6,555 bases of DNA from Nitrospira sp. GTDB taxonomy: Bacteria; Nitrospirota; Nitrospiria; Nitrospirales; Nitrospiraceae. The stretch is taken from the NCBI GenBank assembly GCA_012032965.1, contig JAAUPT010000104.1, positions 1 through 6,555 on the forward strand. The letters run 5' to 3'. Position 1 is the stretch's first letter. The number at the start of each line of letters is the position of its first letter. The position numbers were made by a program, and so were the translations under genes. Positions 1-5,878 of this stretch are shown one piece after another. Under the pieces are notes generated by a model that made no database searches, had not been told where the DNA came from, and saw only the letters and a list, made by a program, of their open reading frames with translations.

Positions 1-1
1 G

Positions 2-693
2 ACTCAGTCGGCACGAATCGGTGATGCCATGCGGGATTGGACGACCAACGTGCGTACCACACATTACATTCTGGGCTCGGTTCTCGGGGCGCATCCCTAT
101 CCCATGATGATCCGAGATTTTCAGGCGATCATCGGGCGAGAAGCACGGAAGCAGATTCTTTCCGCGGAAAAGCGGTTGCCGAATTATCTCGTGGCTTGCG
201 TTGGGGGAGGAAGCAATTCAATCGGACTGTTCCATGCGTTCCTCCGTGATCCCAAGGTCAAGATGATCGGGGTGGAAGCCGGAGGGAGTGGGATTGTCAG
301 TGGCAAGCATGCGGCGCGGTTTTCCGGCGGAAACCTGGCGTCCTGCAAGGCACCATGACCTACCTGCTTCAGGACGAAAACGGGCAGATCAATTCGACTC
401 ATTCGGTCTCGGCTGGATTGGACTATGCAGCGGTCGGACCGGAGCATAGCCTCTACCACGATCAGGGCCGCATCGAATATACCTACGCAACGGACACTGA
501 GGCGATGTCAGCCTTTGATCTCCTGGCGCGTGAAGAGGGCATCGTGCCTGCGCTTGAAAGCGCGCATGCCATCGCAGAAGTCGTCAAGTTAGCTCCAAAG
601 CTCAAGAAGTCTCAGCTCATCATCGCCAACCTTTCAGGTCGTGGAGATAAAGACGTGCAGCAGGTCGCGAAGATGCGAGGGGTTGAGCTATGA
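2..693 (+). CDS. trpB: Tryptophan synthase beta subunit, 3' part, with one frameshift
   Basis: This is the PLP-dependent beta chain that condenses indole with L-serine to make L-tryptophan in the cytoplasmic alpha2-beta2 complex. About 230 residues are visible of a family length near 400. The start and the PLP-binding lysine lie left of the window. Visible hallmarks are the [16 protein letters not shown] segment, the phosphate-binding loop GGGSNS (203-220) and the C-terminal LSGRGDKD (631-654), whose serine contacts the PLP ring nitrogen in characterised enzymes. The reading frame breaks near 331-333. Upstream it reads ...KHAARFSGG and then diverges to a stop at 356-358. Downstream, [19 protein letters not shown] continues one frame over. 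Adding one A to the AAA run at 331-333 gives GGKPGVLQG, a typical beta-subunit sequence, so one base appears to be missing. The stop codon overlaps the trpA start. Identity is very secure; whether the break is real is doubtful. Confidence 0.95.
677..682 (+). promoter_or_regulatory. Ribosome binding site of trpA
   Basis: GAGGGG lies 7 bases before the ATG at 690, inside the last codons of trpB. It supports the start chosen for trpA and coupled translation of the two subunits. Confidence 0.7.
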
Positions 694-1493
694 GCGGACG
701 GCTGGAAAGCACGTTTGAGACCCTTCGGAAGAAGAAACAAAAAGCGCTCATCGCCTATCTCATGGCGGGAGATCCCGGACTAGCCGAAACTGAACAGCTG
801 GTAGTAGCGTTGGAAGAAGCAGGCGCCGATATCATTGAGCTGGGCGTGCCCTTTTCCGATCCGATCGCCGACGGGCCGGTGATTCAGCAGGCTGCGGAGC
901 GCGCGTTGCGGAGCGGTACGTCCCTGCGCAAGATTCTGGATTCCGTGAAGTCGCTCAGGCAGCGCACGGAGATTCCGATCGTCCTCATGTTGTATTACAA
1001 CTCAATTCACGCCATGGGCTGTGAAGAGTTTTGCAAGACTGCGAGCACCGCCGGGGTGGATGGATTGATCGTGCCTGATATGCCGCCGGACGAAGCGGGG
1101 CCGCTCAAGAAGCCAGCAGATGCCGCCGGACTGCCGCTCATCTTTTTACTTGCACCGACCAGCACGACCGATCGGCGCAAACTTGTCGCCAAAGAGTCGC
1201 ACGGATTCGTCTACTATGTCTCGTTGACGGGGATTACAGGATCGAAGCTCAGCAACGTCGGGGACATCCAAGAAAACGTCAAAAAACTGAGGAAAGTTTC
1301 CGGATCTCCCGTCGCCGTCGGTTTTGGCGTGGCGACGCCGGAGGATGCGGCACGAGTATCGAAGATAGCGGATGGAGTGATTGTCGGCAGCGCCATCGTG
1401 AAACGCATCGCGTCCCACCAACGAGACCCGGCCATGATTAGCCACGTTGCTGAGTTCGTTCGGTCATTGAAGTTGGCCATGGCTGTAGGCTAG
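690..1493 (+). CDS. trpA: Tryptophan synthase alpha subunit
   Basis: This subunit cleaves indole-3-glycerol phosphate to indole and glyceraldehyde 3-phosphate, passing the indole through a tunnel to the beta subunit. The 267-residue product has the normal family length for this TIM barrel. The catalytic glutamate and aspartate are visible as E50 (in [12 protein letters not shown]) and D61 (in IADGP). Other family signatures are YYN near 102-104, the [11 protein letters not shown] segment, and the phosphate-binding [10 protein letters not shown] and [11 protein letters not shown] near the C terminus. The start ATG at 690 is fixed by the ATGA overlap with trpB and a GAGGGG Shine-Dalgarno at 677-682, so the two subunits are probably translationally coupled. 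The frame is intact. The stop TAG sits in a CTAG palindrome shared with the stop of a possible small ORF on the opposite strand. Confidence 0.98.
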   Translation: MSGRLESTFETLRKKKQKALIAYLMAGDPGLAETEQLVVALEEAGADIIELGVPFSDPIADGPVIQQAAERALRSGTSLRKILDSVKSLRQRTEIPIVLMLYYNSIHAMGCEEFCKTASTAGVDGLIVPDMPPDEAGPLKKPADAAGLPLIFLLAPTSTTDRRKLVAKESHGFVYYVSLTGITGSKLSNVGDIQENVKKLRKVSGSPVAVGFGVATPEDAARVSKIADGVIVGSAIVKRIASHQRDPAMISHVAEFVRSLKLAMAVG

Positions 1494-1672
1494 CTGTTCA
1501 GCCACCCTCTCTCTTTCCCCGCCTCAGAGCTACTCAAGGACTCCATGCAGAGTTTTGGATTCGTTGCCATCAGGTAATACAAGAACCAAGATCTGCCCAT
1601 TGCTCGGTCATCATTTACCAACAATTGAGCGGGCGCTCCAAGCCCACACATTGGTCGAAATCGATCGTTCAT
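1490..1672 (-). CDS. Possible small protein of 60 residues, unrecognised
   Basis: I do not recognise this product. It starts MNDRFRPMCGLG and ends KERGWLNS. It has no lipobox, no clear signal peptide and no long hydrophobic segment; the most hydrophobic stretch is WFLYYLMA in the middle. Two things favour a real gene. GGAG lies 6 bases before the ATG at 1672-1670, and the stop TAG shares the CTAG palindrome at 1490-1493 with the trpA stop, so the ORF fills the space exactly up to the neighbouring gene. A TAAAAT hexamer and a dyad lie 32-60 bases upstream. Against it, codon third positions look less GC-biased than in the neighbouring genes, the protein has no family I know, and a 60-codon ORF can arise by chance. 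Treat it as a candidate only. Confidence 0.25.
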   Translation of the reverse strand: MNDRFRPMCGLGAPAQLLVNDDRAMGRSWFLYYLMATNPKLCMESLSSSEAGKERGWLNS

Positions 1673-1678
1673 CCGTTA

Positions 1679-1682
1679 CTCC
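1679..1682 (-). promoter_or_regulatory. Ribosome binding site of the possible 60-residue ORF
   Basis: Read on the minus strand this is GGAG, followed by a 6-base spacer (TAACGG) and ATG. It is a well-placed Shine-Dalgarno, and the main reason the small ORF is worth listing. Confidence 0.35.
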
Positions 1683-1703
1683 GGTGATCTAGCCAAGTTC
1701 TTC

Positions 1704-1731
1704 ATTTTATGCGCATTGACTCACGGTGAGT
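1704..1731 (-). promoter_or_regulatory. Promoter-like -10 hexamer with dyad in the -35 region
   Basis: On the minus strand a TAAAAT hexamer (1704-1709, five of six matches to TATAAT) lies 32 bases upstream of the small ORF's ATG. The perfect 6+6 dyad ACTCAC-G-GTGAGT (plus-strand sense, 1719-1731, one-base centre) occupies the place where a -35 box would sit; no -35 consensus was found. This could be an operator or activator site, or coincidence in AT-richer intergenic DNA. Confidence 0.25.
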
Positions 1732-1903
1732 TCACAGCTTGTTCTATGCATTAGGCCCCTCGTTTCATAACTGGCTGAGCACAGCACTACCCAATGACTT
1801 GTGTGCAACTCCCGCAGCCCGTACTGCCTGGGCTCAAGGTTCGTACGGCGAATTGTGTGGGAGGAGTCGGATGAATGAAGTGTGAGCTGAGAAGAGAATT
1901 AGG

Positions 1904-1921
1904 AAAACAGCAGCTTCTGCT
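1904..1921 (-). terminator. Weak candidate terminator after the lipoprotein gene
   Basis: On the minus strand AGCAG-AAG-CTGCT (1921-1909) forms a 5-bp stem with a 3-base loop, beginning inside the TAG stop codon, and is followed by GTTTT (1908-1904). Position and T-run fit an intrinsic terminator, but the stem is short and only moderately GC-rich. Confidence 0.35.
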
Positions 1922-2524
1922 AGGGCTTGGCTTGCGGGGGCATGTACTTGATCATCTCATCAGCCAAGTCCTTTGCAATTTGTTTGAGGCTCGGCTTGAT
2001 GAACATGTAGCTGCTGGACCGTTCATGGCGTGCTTTCCAGACTGTGGTACCGGTTGCGGCATCAATCAGGCGCAGGCTCAATCCGACTCGTCCGACGTTA
2101 TCGCCTTCCTTCCGCACGTATTCCCATGAATTGACCCTGACGACTAGAAAAGAATCAACGTTGAGCGACCTTCCGAGATTGACGGCGGAATCTTTGTCGG
2201 ATTGACCGGTCATCTCGAGACGGGAGAAATAGAACACGAGGGAGTCAAACGCTTCTTTTGAGGCCTGAAAAATATCGGTGACGTTTTCCGGGGTGACGAC
2301 CCGTTCGATGCGTCCCTGCCGAGTGAGTGCGACGGCCAATACCTCTTGAATGTCTTCGCGGGCGCTGTCGTATTGACTCGACATCGGTGGCAACACGGCG
2401 ATGCTCTGCGGTCGGAATACCCTGGCGCCGGGCCTTCCCACACTTCCTGCAATCCTCCACAGCCGCTGAGGACCAGAACGAGGCCCAGGACAGATACAAA
2501 TCGCGCGTATGGTCGAGACAACAT
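1920..2524 (-). CDS. Small outer-envelope lipoprotein, unnamed family, with one frameshift
   Basis: The N terminus is a clear lipoprotein signal: MLSRPYARF, a hydrophobic run, then the lipobox LSGC with the lipidated cysteine at residue 22. Glycine follows at +2, so nothing suggests inner-membrane retention. The body continues one frame over as RPQSIAVLPP...TVWKARHERSSSY...PPQAKP. Restoring one base gives about 201 residues. The break lies around 2415-2445; adding a base to the GGG run (CCC at 2420-2422 on the plus strand) reads GPAPGVFRPQSIAVLPP. The IAVLPP strand near the start, a central region of alternating strands and helices and the LRLIDAATGTTVWKA strand resemble the small alpha/beta domain of TolB-N, CsgG, LpoB and GNA1162-like lipoproteins. 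That is fold-level resemblance, not a family assignment. The gene lies 15 bases after the barrel gene's stop, so the two are probably co-transcribed. Function unknown. Confidence 0.75.
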
Positions 2525-2530
2525 AGGCCT

Positions 2531-2536
2531 AGTATA
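2531..2536 (-). promoter_or_regulatory. TATACT hexamer six bases before the lipoprotein start
   Basis: In the 15-base gap after the barrel gene's TGA, the minus strand reads TATACT, then AGGCCT, then the ATG at 2524-2522. A -10 box at this distance would put the transcript start at the ATG itself (leaderless layout). No -35 match is visible upstream and no strong Shine-Dalgarno is present, only AGG three bases before ATG. It may simply be coincidence inside an operon. Confidence 0.2.
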
Positions 2537-2539
2537 CCA

Positions 2540-3684
2540 TCAGAAAGTGAAAGAAATGGAAGCAGAAACTAAGGCACCTTTCTCGCGGAAGTCATATCCT
2601 CCGCCAGCATCGGCGCGAAACATAAACCACCGTACGCCTAACCCTGCAGTGGGAACGAAGGGGCTGGATGCGTCCTGCATGTTCTTGAACGTTCCGATCC
2701 TGAACGACAGGAATTCGGATAAGATTGTTTGCTCGAGTCCCAAGCTCAAGAGTTGACTCTTCACTCCGGGCACAAAAGTTTTGTTCGAGGTGACATCCAC
2801 ATCGGCTGTGAGTGTCAACGATGAGTAGGGGTTAATCGCCACACCTGCCCGAACCTGCGGATCGAGTTTGAGCTCCCCTCCACCAGCCGCATCGAATGTC
2901 GGCGTATTGACATCCTTCGCGACAATCCCAAACCTGATCAACGATGATGGGCGATAGATGGCTCCGATATCGATGCCGTAGGTTGTGGAGATGGTCGGCT
3001 TGCCGAAGTGATCGGTCGTGCTGACACCGCTTCCGCTTTGTAGGTCGGTCACACCATTGTAAGACGCGCCTTGAATAACCTTCGCGGTAATTCCGATGGA
3101 AAACGTTTTATCCGAAAAGGCATAGGCGTAGGAAAATGCCAATTGTCTGGCCTCAAGCCCACGCAGCGCCATCTGGCCCGCGACACTGATAGGCGTGCCC
3201 ACTCCGCCAAGTTGGGTTGCTGCACAGGCGTTGAGACAAATCCCCCTCCGGTGGCGACATCTGAGACATTGAATCCGAATGCATGTTCGCCGAAGTGCCC
3301 TTTAAGGTACAGCCCAGCGGATCCATTAACCGAGACGGCTGCTCCCGGTCGATTGATACGATCGGCGATCTCCTGAGCCTTCACAAGATTGATCGGAGAG
3401 GTGTCGCTGGTGTTGAATTTCTCCAGGTCGTTCAGCGCGTCGCCAAAGCCAAGGCGATCGATCGCCAGGCCTCCTCCCTGGGCACGGATATCCACGGTCT
3501 GGGTCATGGCCAATCCGGCGGGATTCCAATAGGTCGCGAGGGCATTGGTTGTCACGGCGACTCCAGCTCCCCCCATACCCATGGCACGAGGGCCGGAGAT
3601 GACAAATTCTGCAGCTGATACCTGAGGCGGCAGCGCTGAGGTAGCCAGCAAAACGGCTATGCGAACTGATGGCGACCAGCGCAT
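2540..3684 (-). CDS. TraF/PorV-like outer-membrane beta-barrel protein, with one frameshift
   Basis: The product begins with a signal peptide (MRWSPSVRIAVLLATSALPP, cleavage near VSA-AEF at residues 22-27). This is followed by GPRAMGMGGAGVAVTT and ATYWNPAGLA, the conserved N-terminal signature of the FadL/PorV/UPF0164/TraF_2 class of barrels. Alternating amphipathic strands run to the C-terminal phenylalanine (SISFTF), the usual signal for barrel insertion by the Bam complex. The frame breaks near 3205-3213: the N-terminal frame diverges after STPVQQPN, and the next frame resumes GGVGTPISVAGQ. One missing base, for example an extra G in the GG or T in the TT of the minus strand, would give about 381 residues. 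The start has AAGGA six bases upstream. Despite the 'conjugal transfer TraF' label this group often receives, nothing here suggests conjugation. Substrate and role are unknown. Confidence 0.8.
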
Positions 3685-3690
3685 CTCAAA

Positions 3691-3695
3691 TCCTT
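3691..3695 (-). promoter_or_regulatory. Ribosome binding site of the barrel gene
   Basis: AAGGA on the minus strand, six bases before the ATG at 3684-3682. It fixes this start, which also gives a well-formed signal peptide. Confidence 0.65.
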
Positions 3696-3714
3696 GGCCA
3701 GAGCTGATTCAGCG

Positions 3715-3743
3715 AGTCTAGAGAAGGAACGGTTGTTCGTCAA
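3715..3743 (-). promoter_or_regulatory. Sigma-70-type promoter for the barrel-lipoprotein unit
   Basis: Read on the minus strand: TTGACG (3743-3738, five of six to TTGACA), exactly 17 bases of spacer, then TAGACT (3720-3715, four of six to TATAAT). The predicted start is about 24-25 bases before the ATG, leaving a short leader with the AAGGA site. It lies in the 184-base gap after lolD, so the two downstream genes can be expressed independently of lysS-lolCD. Confidence 0.55.
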
Positions 3744-3759
3744 GGATAGCAGCCGTTCC
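3726..3759. repeat. Inverted repeat flanking the -35 box
   Basis: GGAACGG (3726-3732) and CCGTTCC (3753-3759) are perfect 7-base inverted arms separated by 20 bases. As plus-strand RNA the stem extends to 12 pairs with two G-U wobbles around a 10-base loop; on the minus strand the inner part has mismatches. The arms straddle the TTGACG -35 hexamer, and one arm lies in the promoter spacer. That suggests a regulator site more than a terminator, as no T-run follows on either strand. Confidence 0.4.
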
Positions 3760-3868
3760 AAATGATTCCACGACGACATGGTATGCCAACGGAGACCACA
3801 AGCACTCTTAACACATGTGAGTAACAGATGAGGAAAAGGGCGGAAGGTGATAGGGACGCACGATGAGC

Positions 3869-4531
3869 TTAGGCGATCTGTCCGTCCTGCATGTGAATGA
3901 TGCGGTCGGACTGTGCGGAGAGTTTGTCATTATGTGTCACGATCACGAACGTGGTTCCGCGCGTTTTGTTCAAGGTGCGCATCAGCCTGAACAGTCCTTC
4001 CCCACTATGAGTATCGAGATTGCCGGTCGGTTCGTCGGCCAAGACTAAGTCTGGGTTCTGCATCAACGCGCGGGCCATGGCGACCCGTTGTTGTTCGCCA
4101 CCAGAGAGTTCGCCGGGCTTGTGATGAAGGCGATGCTCTAATCCGACTTCCGTGAGAAGTGTCGTGGCGTCGGCTTTGACCGAGGCGGGTTCTCGACGTT
4201 GGACGAGCGCCGGCATGCACACATTTTCCAGCGCGGTGAACTCGGCGAGCAAATGATGAAACTGAAACACGAACCCGATCCGGCGATTGCGGAACTCCGC
4301 TTGTTGAGCGTCCGTCATACGAAACAGGTCTTGCCCATCGAACGTCACGGTCCCGCTGCTGGGTTTATCAAGAGTCCCAATGATATGGAGGAGGGTGCTC
4401 TTCCCGGCTCCGGAAGCCCCCACAATGGCCACCAATTCCCCGCGTTGAATCTCAAGATTGATCCCCCTGAGCACAGGCAGCTCATGGGATCCCATCGAAA
4501 ATGATTTGTGAAGGTTGATCGCTTTAATCAT
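3869..4531 (-). CDS. lolD: Lipoprotein-releasing ABC transporter, ATPase subunit LolD
   Basis: LolD hydrolyses ATP to drive LolC/E in extracting mature outer-membrane lipoproteins from the inner membrane and passing them to a periplasmic carrier. The 220-residue length and every ATPase motif fit the MacB/LolD/FtsE class: Walker [10 protein letters not shown] (38-46), Q-loop VFQFHHLL (Q90), signature LSGGEQQR (142-149), Walker B LVLADEP (162-168) with catalytic E167, the GNLD D-loop, and H-loop histidine 200 in IVTHN. FQFHHLL(A/P)EF is typical of LolD. The gene lies 69 bases downstream of the LolC/E-type permease, which supports LolD over MacB or FtsE. ATG at 4531 is the first start after an in-frame TGA upstream; the ribosome binding site is weak. 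The frame is intact. Confidence 0.96.
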   Translation of the reverse strand: MIKAINLHKSFSMGSHELPVLRGINLEIQRGELVAIVGASGAGKSTLLHIIGTLDKPSSGTVTFDGQDLFRMTDAQQAEFRNRRIGFVFQFHHLLAEFTALENVCMPALVQRREPASVKADATTLLTEVGLEHRLHHKPGELSGGEQQRVAMARALMQNPDLVLADEPTGNLDTHSGEGLFRLMRTLNKTRGTTFVIVTHNDKLSAQSDRIIHMQDGQIA

Positions 4532-4600
4532 GCGCGCAGCGTCAAGCGTCGATCATTATGCGTTCCATTGACCATCGTCGCCATAGTCGAAGCAGCACGG

Positions 4601-5877
4601 TCATTCATAACGCAGTGCGGCAACCGGCTCGAGCTTCGCCGCCTGATTGGCTGGATACACTGTCGCCACAAAACTAATCAGAATGGCAGAGCCTGCCACC
4701 AGCAACACGTCTTCAGCCAGCACATGAACCGGAATGGTCGAGATGTAGTACACGGACGGATCGAACGTCCAGAACGTTTGGATCAGCCAGAGAAATGTAT
4801 AGCCCAGAGGGATGCCGATACCGGTGCCGGCAAATCCGATGATCAGCCCGTTCAGCATAAAGATGCGTCGGATGCTCCGTTTCGTCGCACCCATGGCCTT
4901 GAGGATCGCAATTTCCTTTTGCTTCTCCGTGACGATCATGGTCAGGGTGCTGACGATGTTGAACGAGGCCACGATCGTAATCAAAACGAGCAGCAGAAAC
5001 ATCATCGTCTTTTCCAGCTTGAGTGCTGAGAAAAGATTTCGGTTCATCTGCATCCAATCTCGGGCTCCGTGGCTGAATCCCAGCTCCTGTTCGATGCGAC
5101 GAGCGGTCTCTGCGGCTTGGAAGACCTCGGTTACCTTGACCTCGATCCCGGACACGCTTCCATTCATGTTGAAAAATTTTTGAGCTTCACTGAGCTCGAT
5201 ATAGGCCAGTGACGAATCGTATTCGTACATGCCGGAGTGGAAAAGCGCGACGACCGCGAAAGTGCGGATCTTGGGCACCATCCCCATCGCGCTGATCGGA
5301 CCGACAGGCGAGACCACGTTGACTGTGTCCCCGACAAACGCGCCAAGCCTCAGCGCCAACTCTTTGCCAAGAATAATGCCTGGCTTCTCGATCACGCGAG
5401 GGTCGCCTTCAGGGTCGTCGACCGGTGCTTGGGTGACTTTCACCGGGGTGAGAAGATCAAGCAATTGGCCGGACGTAATGTTTTTGAGAGCTCGGTGACA
5501 TTGGCTTCGCGTTTCGGATCGATCCCACGAAGGACAATTCCCTGTACCCCCGATTGAGTAGTCAGGAGTACTTGGCGAAGCACGAACGGGGTTGCTGCCA
5601 CGACGTCGGGCACGGTCTGAACCTTGTCGGCCAGACCGTCGTAGTCGGTCATATTCTCTTTCATGCGTTCTTGGACGATGATATGGGCCGTCGTGCCGAG
5701 AATCTTGCTCTGAATATCTTCCCGGAAGCCGGTCATAATCCCAACCGTGCCGATGAGCGCCGCTACGCCCAGCGTGATGCCGGCGATCGACACGAACGTG
5801 TTCAGCGAGATCGTCCGGTTGCGACGCTTGGCGCGCAAGTAGCGGAGCCCGACGAAAATTTCATAAGGGAGGGCCAC
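4601..5877 (-). CDS. lolC: Lipoprotein-releasing system permease LolC/LolE type, with one frameshift
   Basis: This is the inner-membrane partner of LolD. The N terminus ALPYEIFVGLRYLRAKR and first membrane helix (about residues 27-50, ITLGVAALIGTVGIMTGF) are typical LolC/E. Then comes a large periplasmic domain, followed by three membrane helices in the C-terminal FtsX domain (MMFLLLVLITIVASF, LIIGFAGTGIGIPLGY, VLLVAGSAILISFVATVYP). The ATPase-coupling segment KQKEIAILKAMGATKRSI and the ending YPANQAAKLEPVAALRYE are family hallmarks. I prefer the GTG at 5877-5875, one base after the lysS stop with GGAG ten bases upstream; an ATG at 5919 would add 14 unconserved residues inside lysS. The frame breaks at the A5 run (TTTTT, 5481-5485 on the plus strand). 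A sixth A restores ELSKNITSGQLLDLLTPVKV and gives about 425 residues. Only one LolC/E homologue is present here, so LolC versus LolE cannot be decided. Confidence 0.93.
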
Positions 5878-5878
5878 G

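Larger units (their letters stand above)
1494..1919. other. Intergenic interval between convergent trpA and lipoprotein gene
   Basis: These 426 bases contain no recognised gene. No clear hairpin plus T-run terminator for trpA was found. What can be seen is the small minus-strand ORF at 1490-1672 with its ribosome binding site, a TAAAAT hexamer and 6+6 dyad upstream of it, a few weak inverted repeats without T tracts (1627-1638, 1816-1834, 1819-1848), and a possible weak terminator of the lipoprotein gene at 1904-1921. The rest, about 1740-1900, shows nothing I can name. Confidence 0.6.

Noticed and set aside
184..459. Open minus-strand frame of 91 codons over trpB
   Set aside because: It is antisense to unmistakable TrpB coding sequence, has no family resemblance, and is expected in GC-rich coding DNA.
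1627..1638. GAGCG-GG-CGCTC hairpin as a trpA terminator
   Set aside because: The loop of two bases is too small to form as drawn, and no T-run follows.
1816..1848. Inverted repeats AGCCC/GGGCT and CCGTAC/GTACGG, with a GGTTCG resembling a tRNA T-arm
   Set aside because: The stems are five or six pairs, mutually exclusive, and no acceptor stem, anticodon arm or T-run accompanies them. No tRNA or terminator can be supported.
1875..2129. Plus-strand open frame of 84 codons
   Set aside because: It is opposite the lipoprotein coding sequence, whose protein has the more natural composition and a lipobox start; no recognisable product.
2540..3684. TraF-like protein as evidence for a conjugative element
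   Set aside because: No other transfer genes, relaxase, repeats or attachment sites are near, and the barrel class is widespread on chromosomes under this label.
3812..3819. CACATGTG palindrome between lolD and the barrel gene
   Set aside because: An isolated 8-base palindrome, not aligned with the promoter at 3715-3743 and common by chance.
4508..5029. Plus-strand open frame of 173 codons
   Set aside because: Entirely opposite the FtsX domain of LolC; its His/Arg/Gln-rich translation is a shadow.
5478..5490. Programmed -1 ribosomal frameshift in lolC
   Set aside because: A slip on AAA would restore the product, but the site is not a standard slippery heptamer, LolC/E is not known to use recoding, and three other genes here show the same kind of one-base loss. 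A sequence error explains all four.
5229..5557. Plus-strand open frames over lolC (89 and 106 codons)
   Set aside because: Both lie opposite clear LolC sequence with low-complexity, arginine-rich translations typical of shadow frames.
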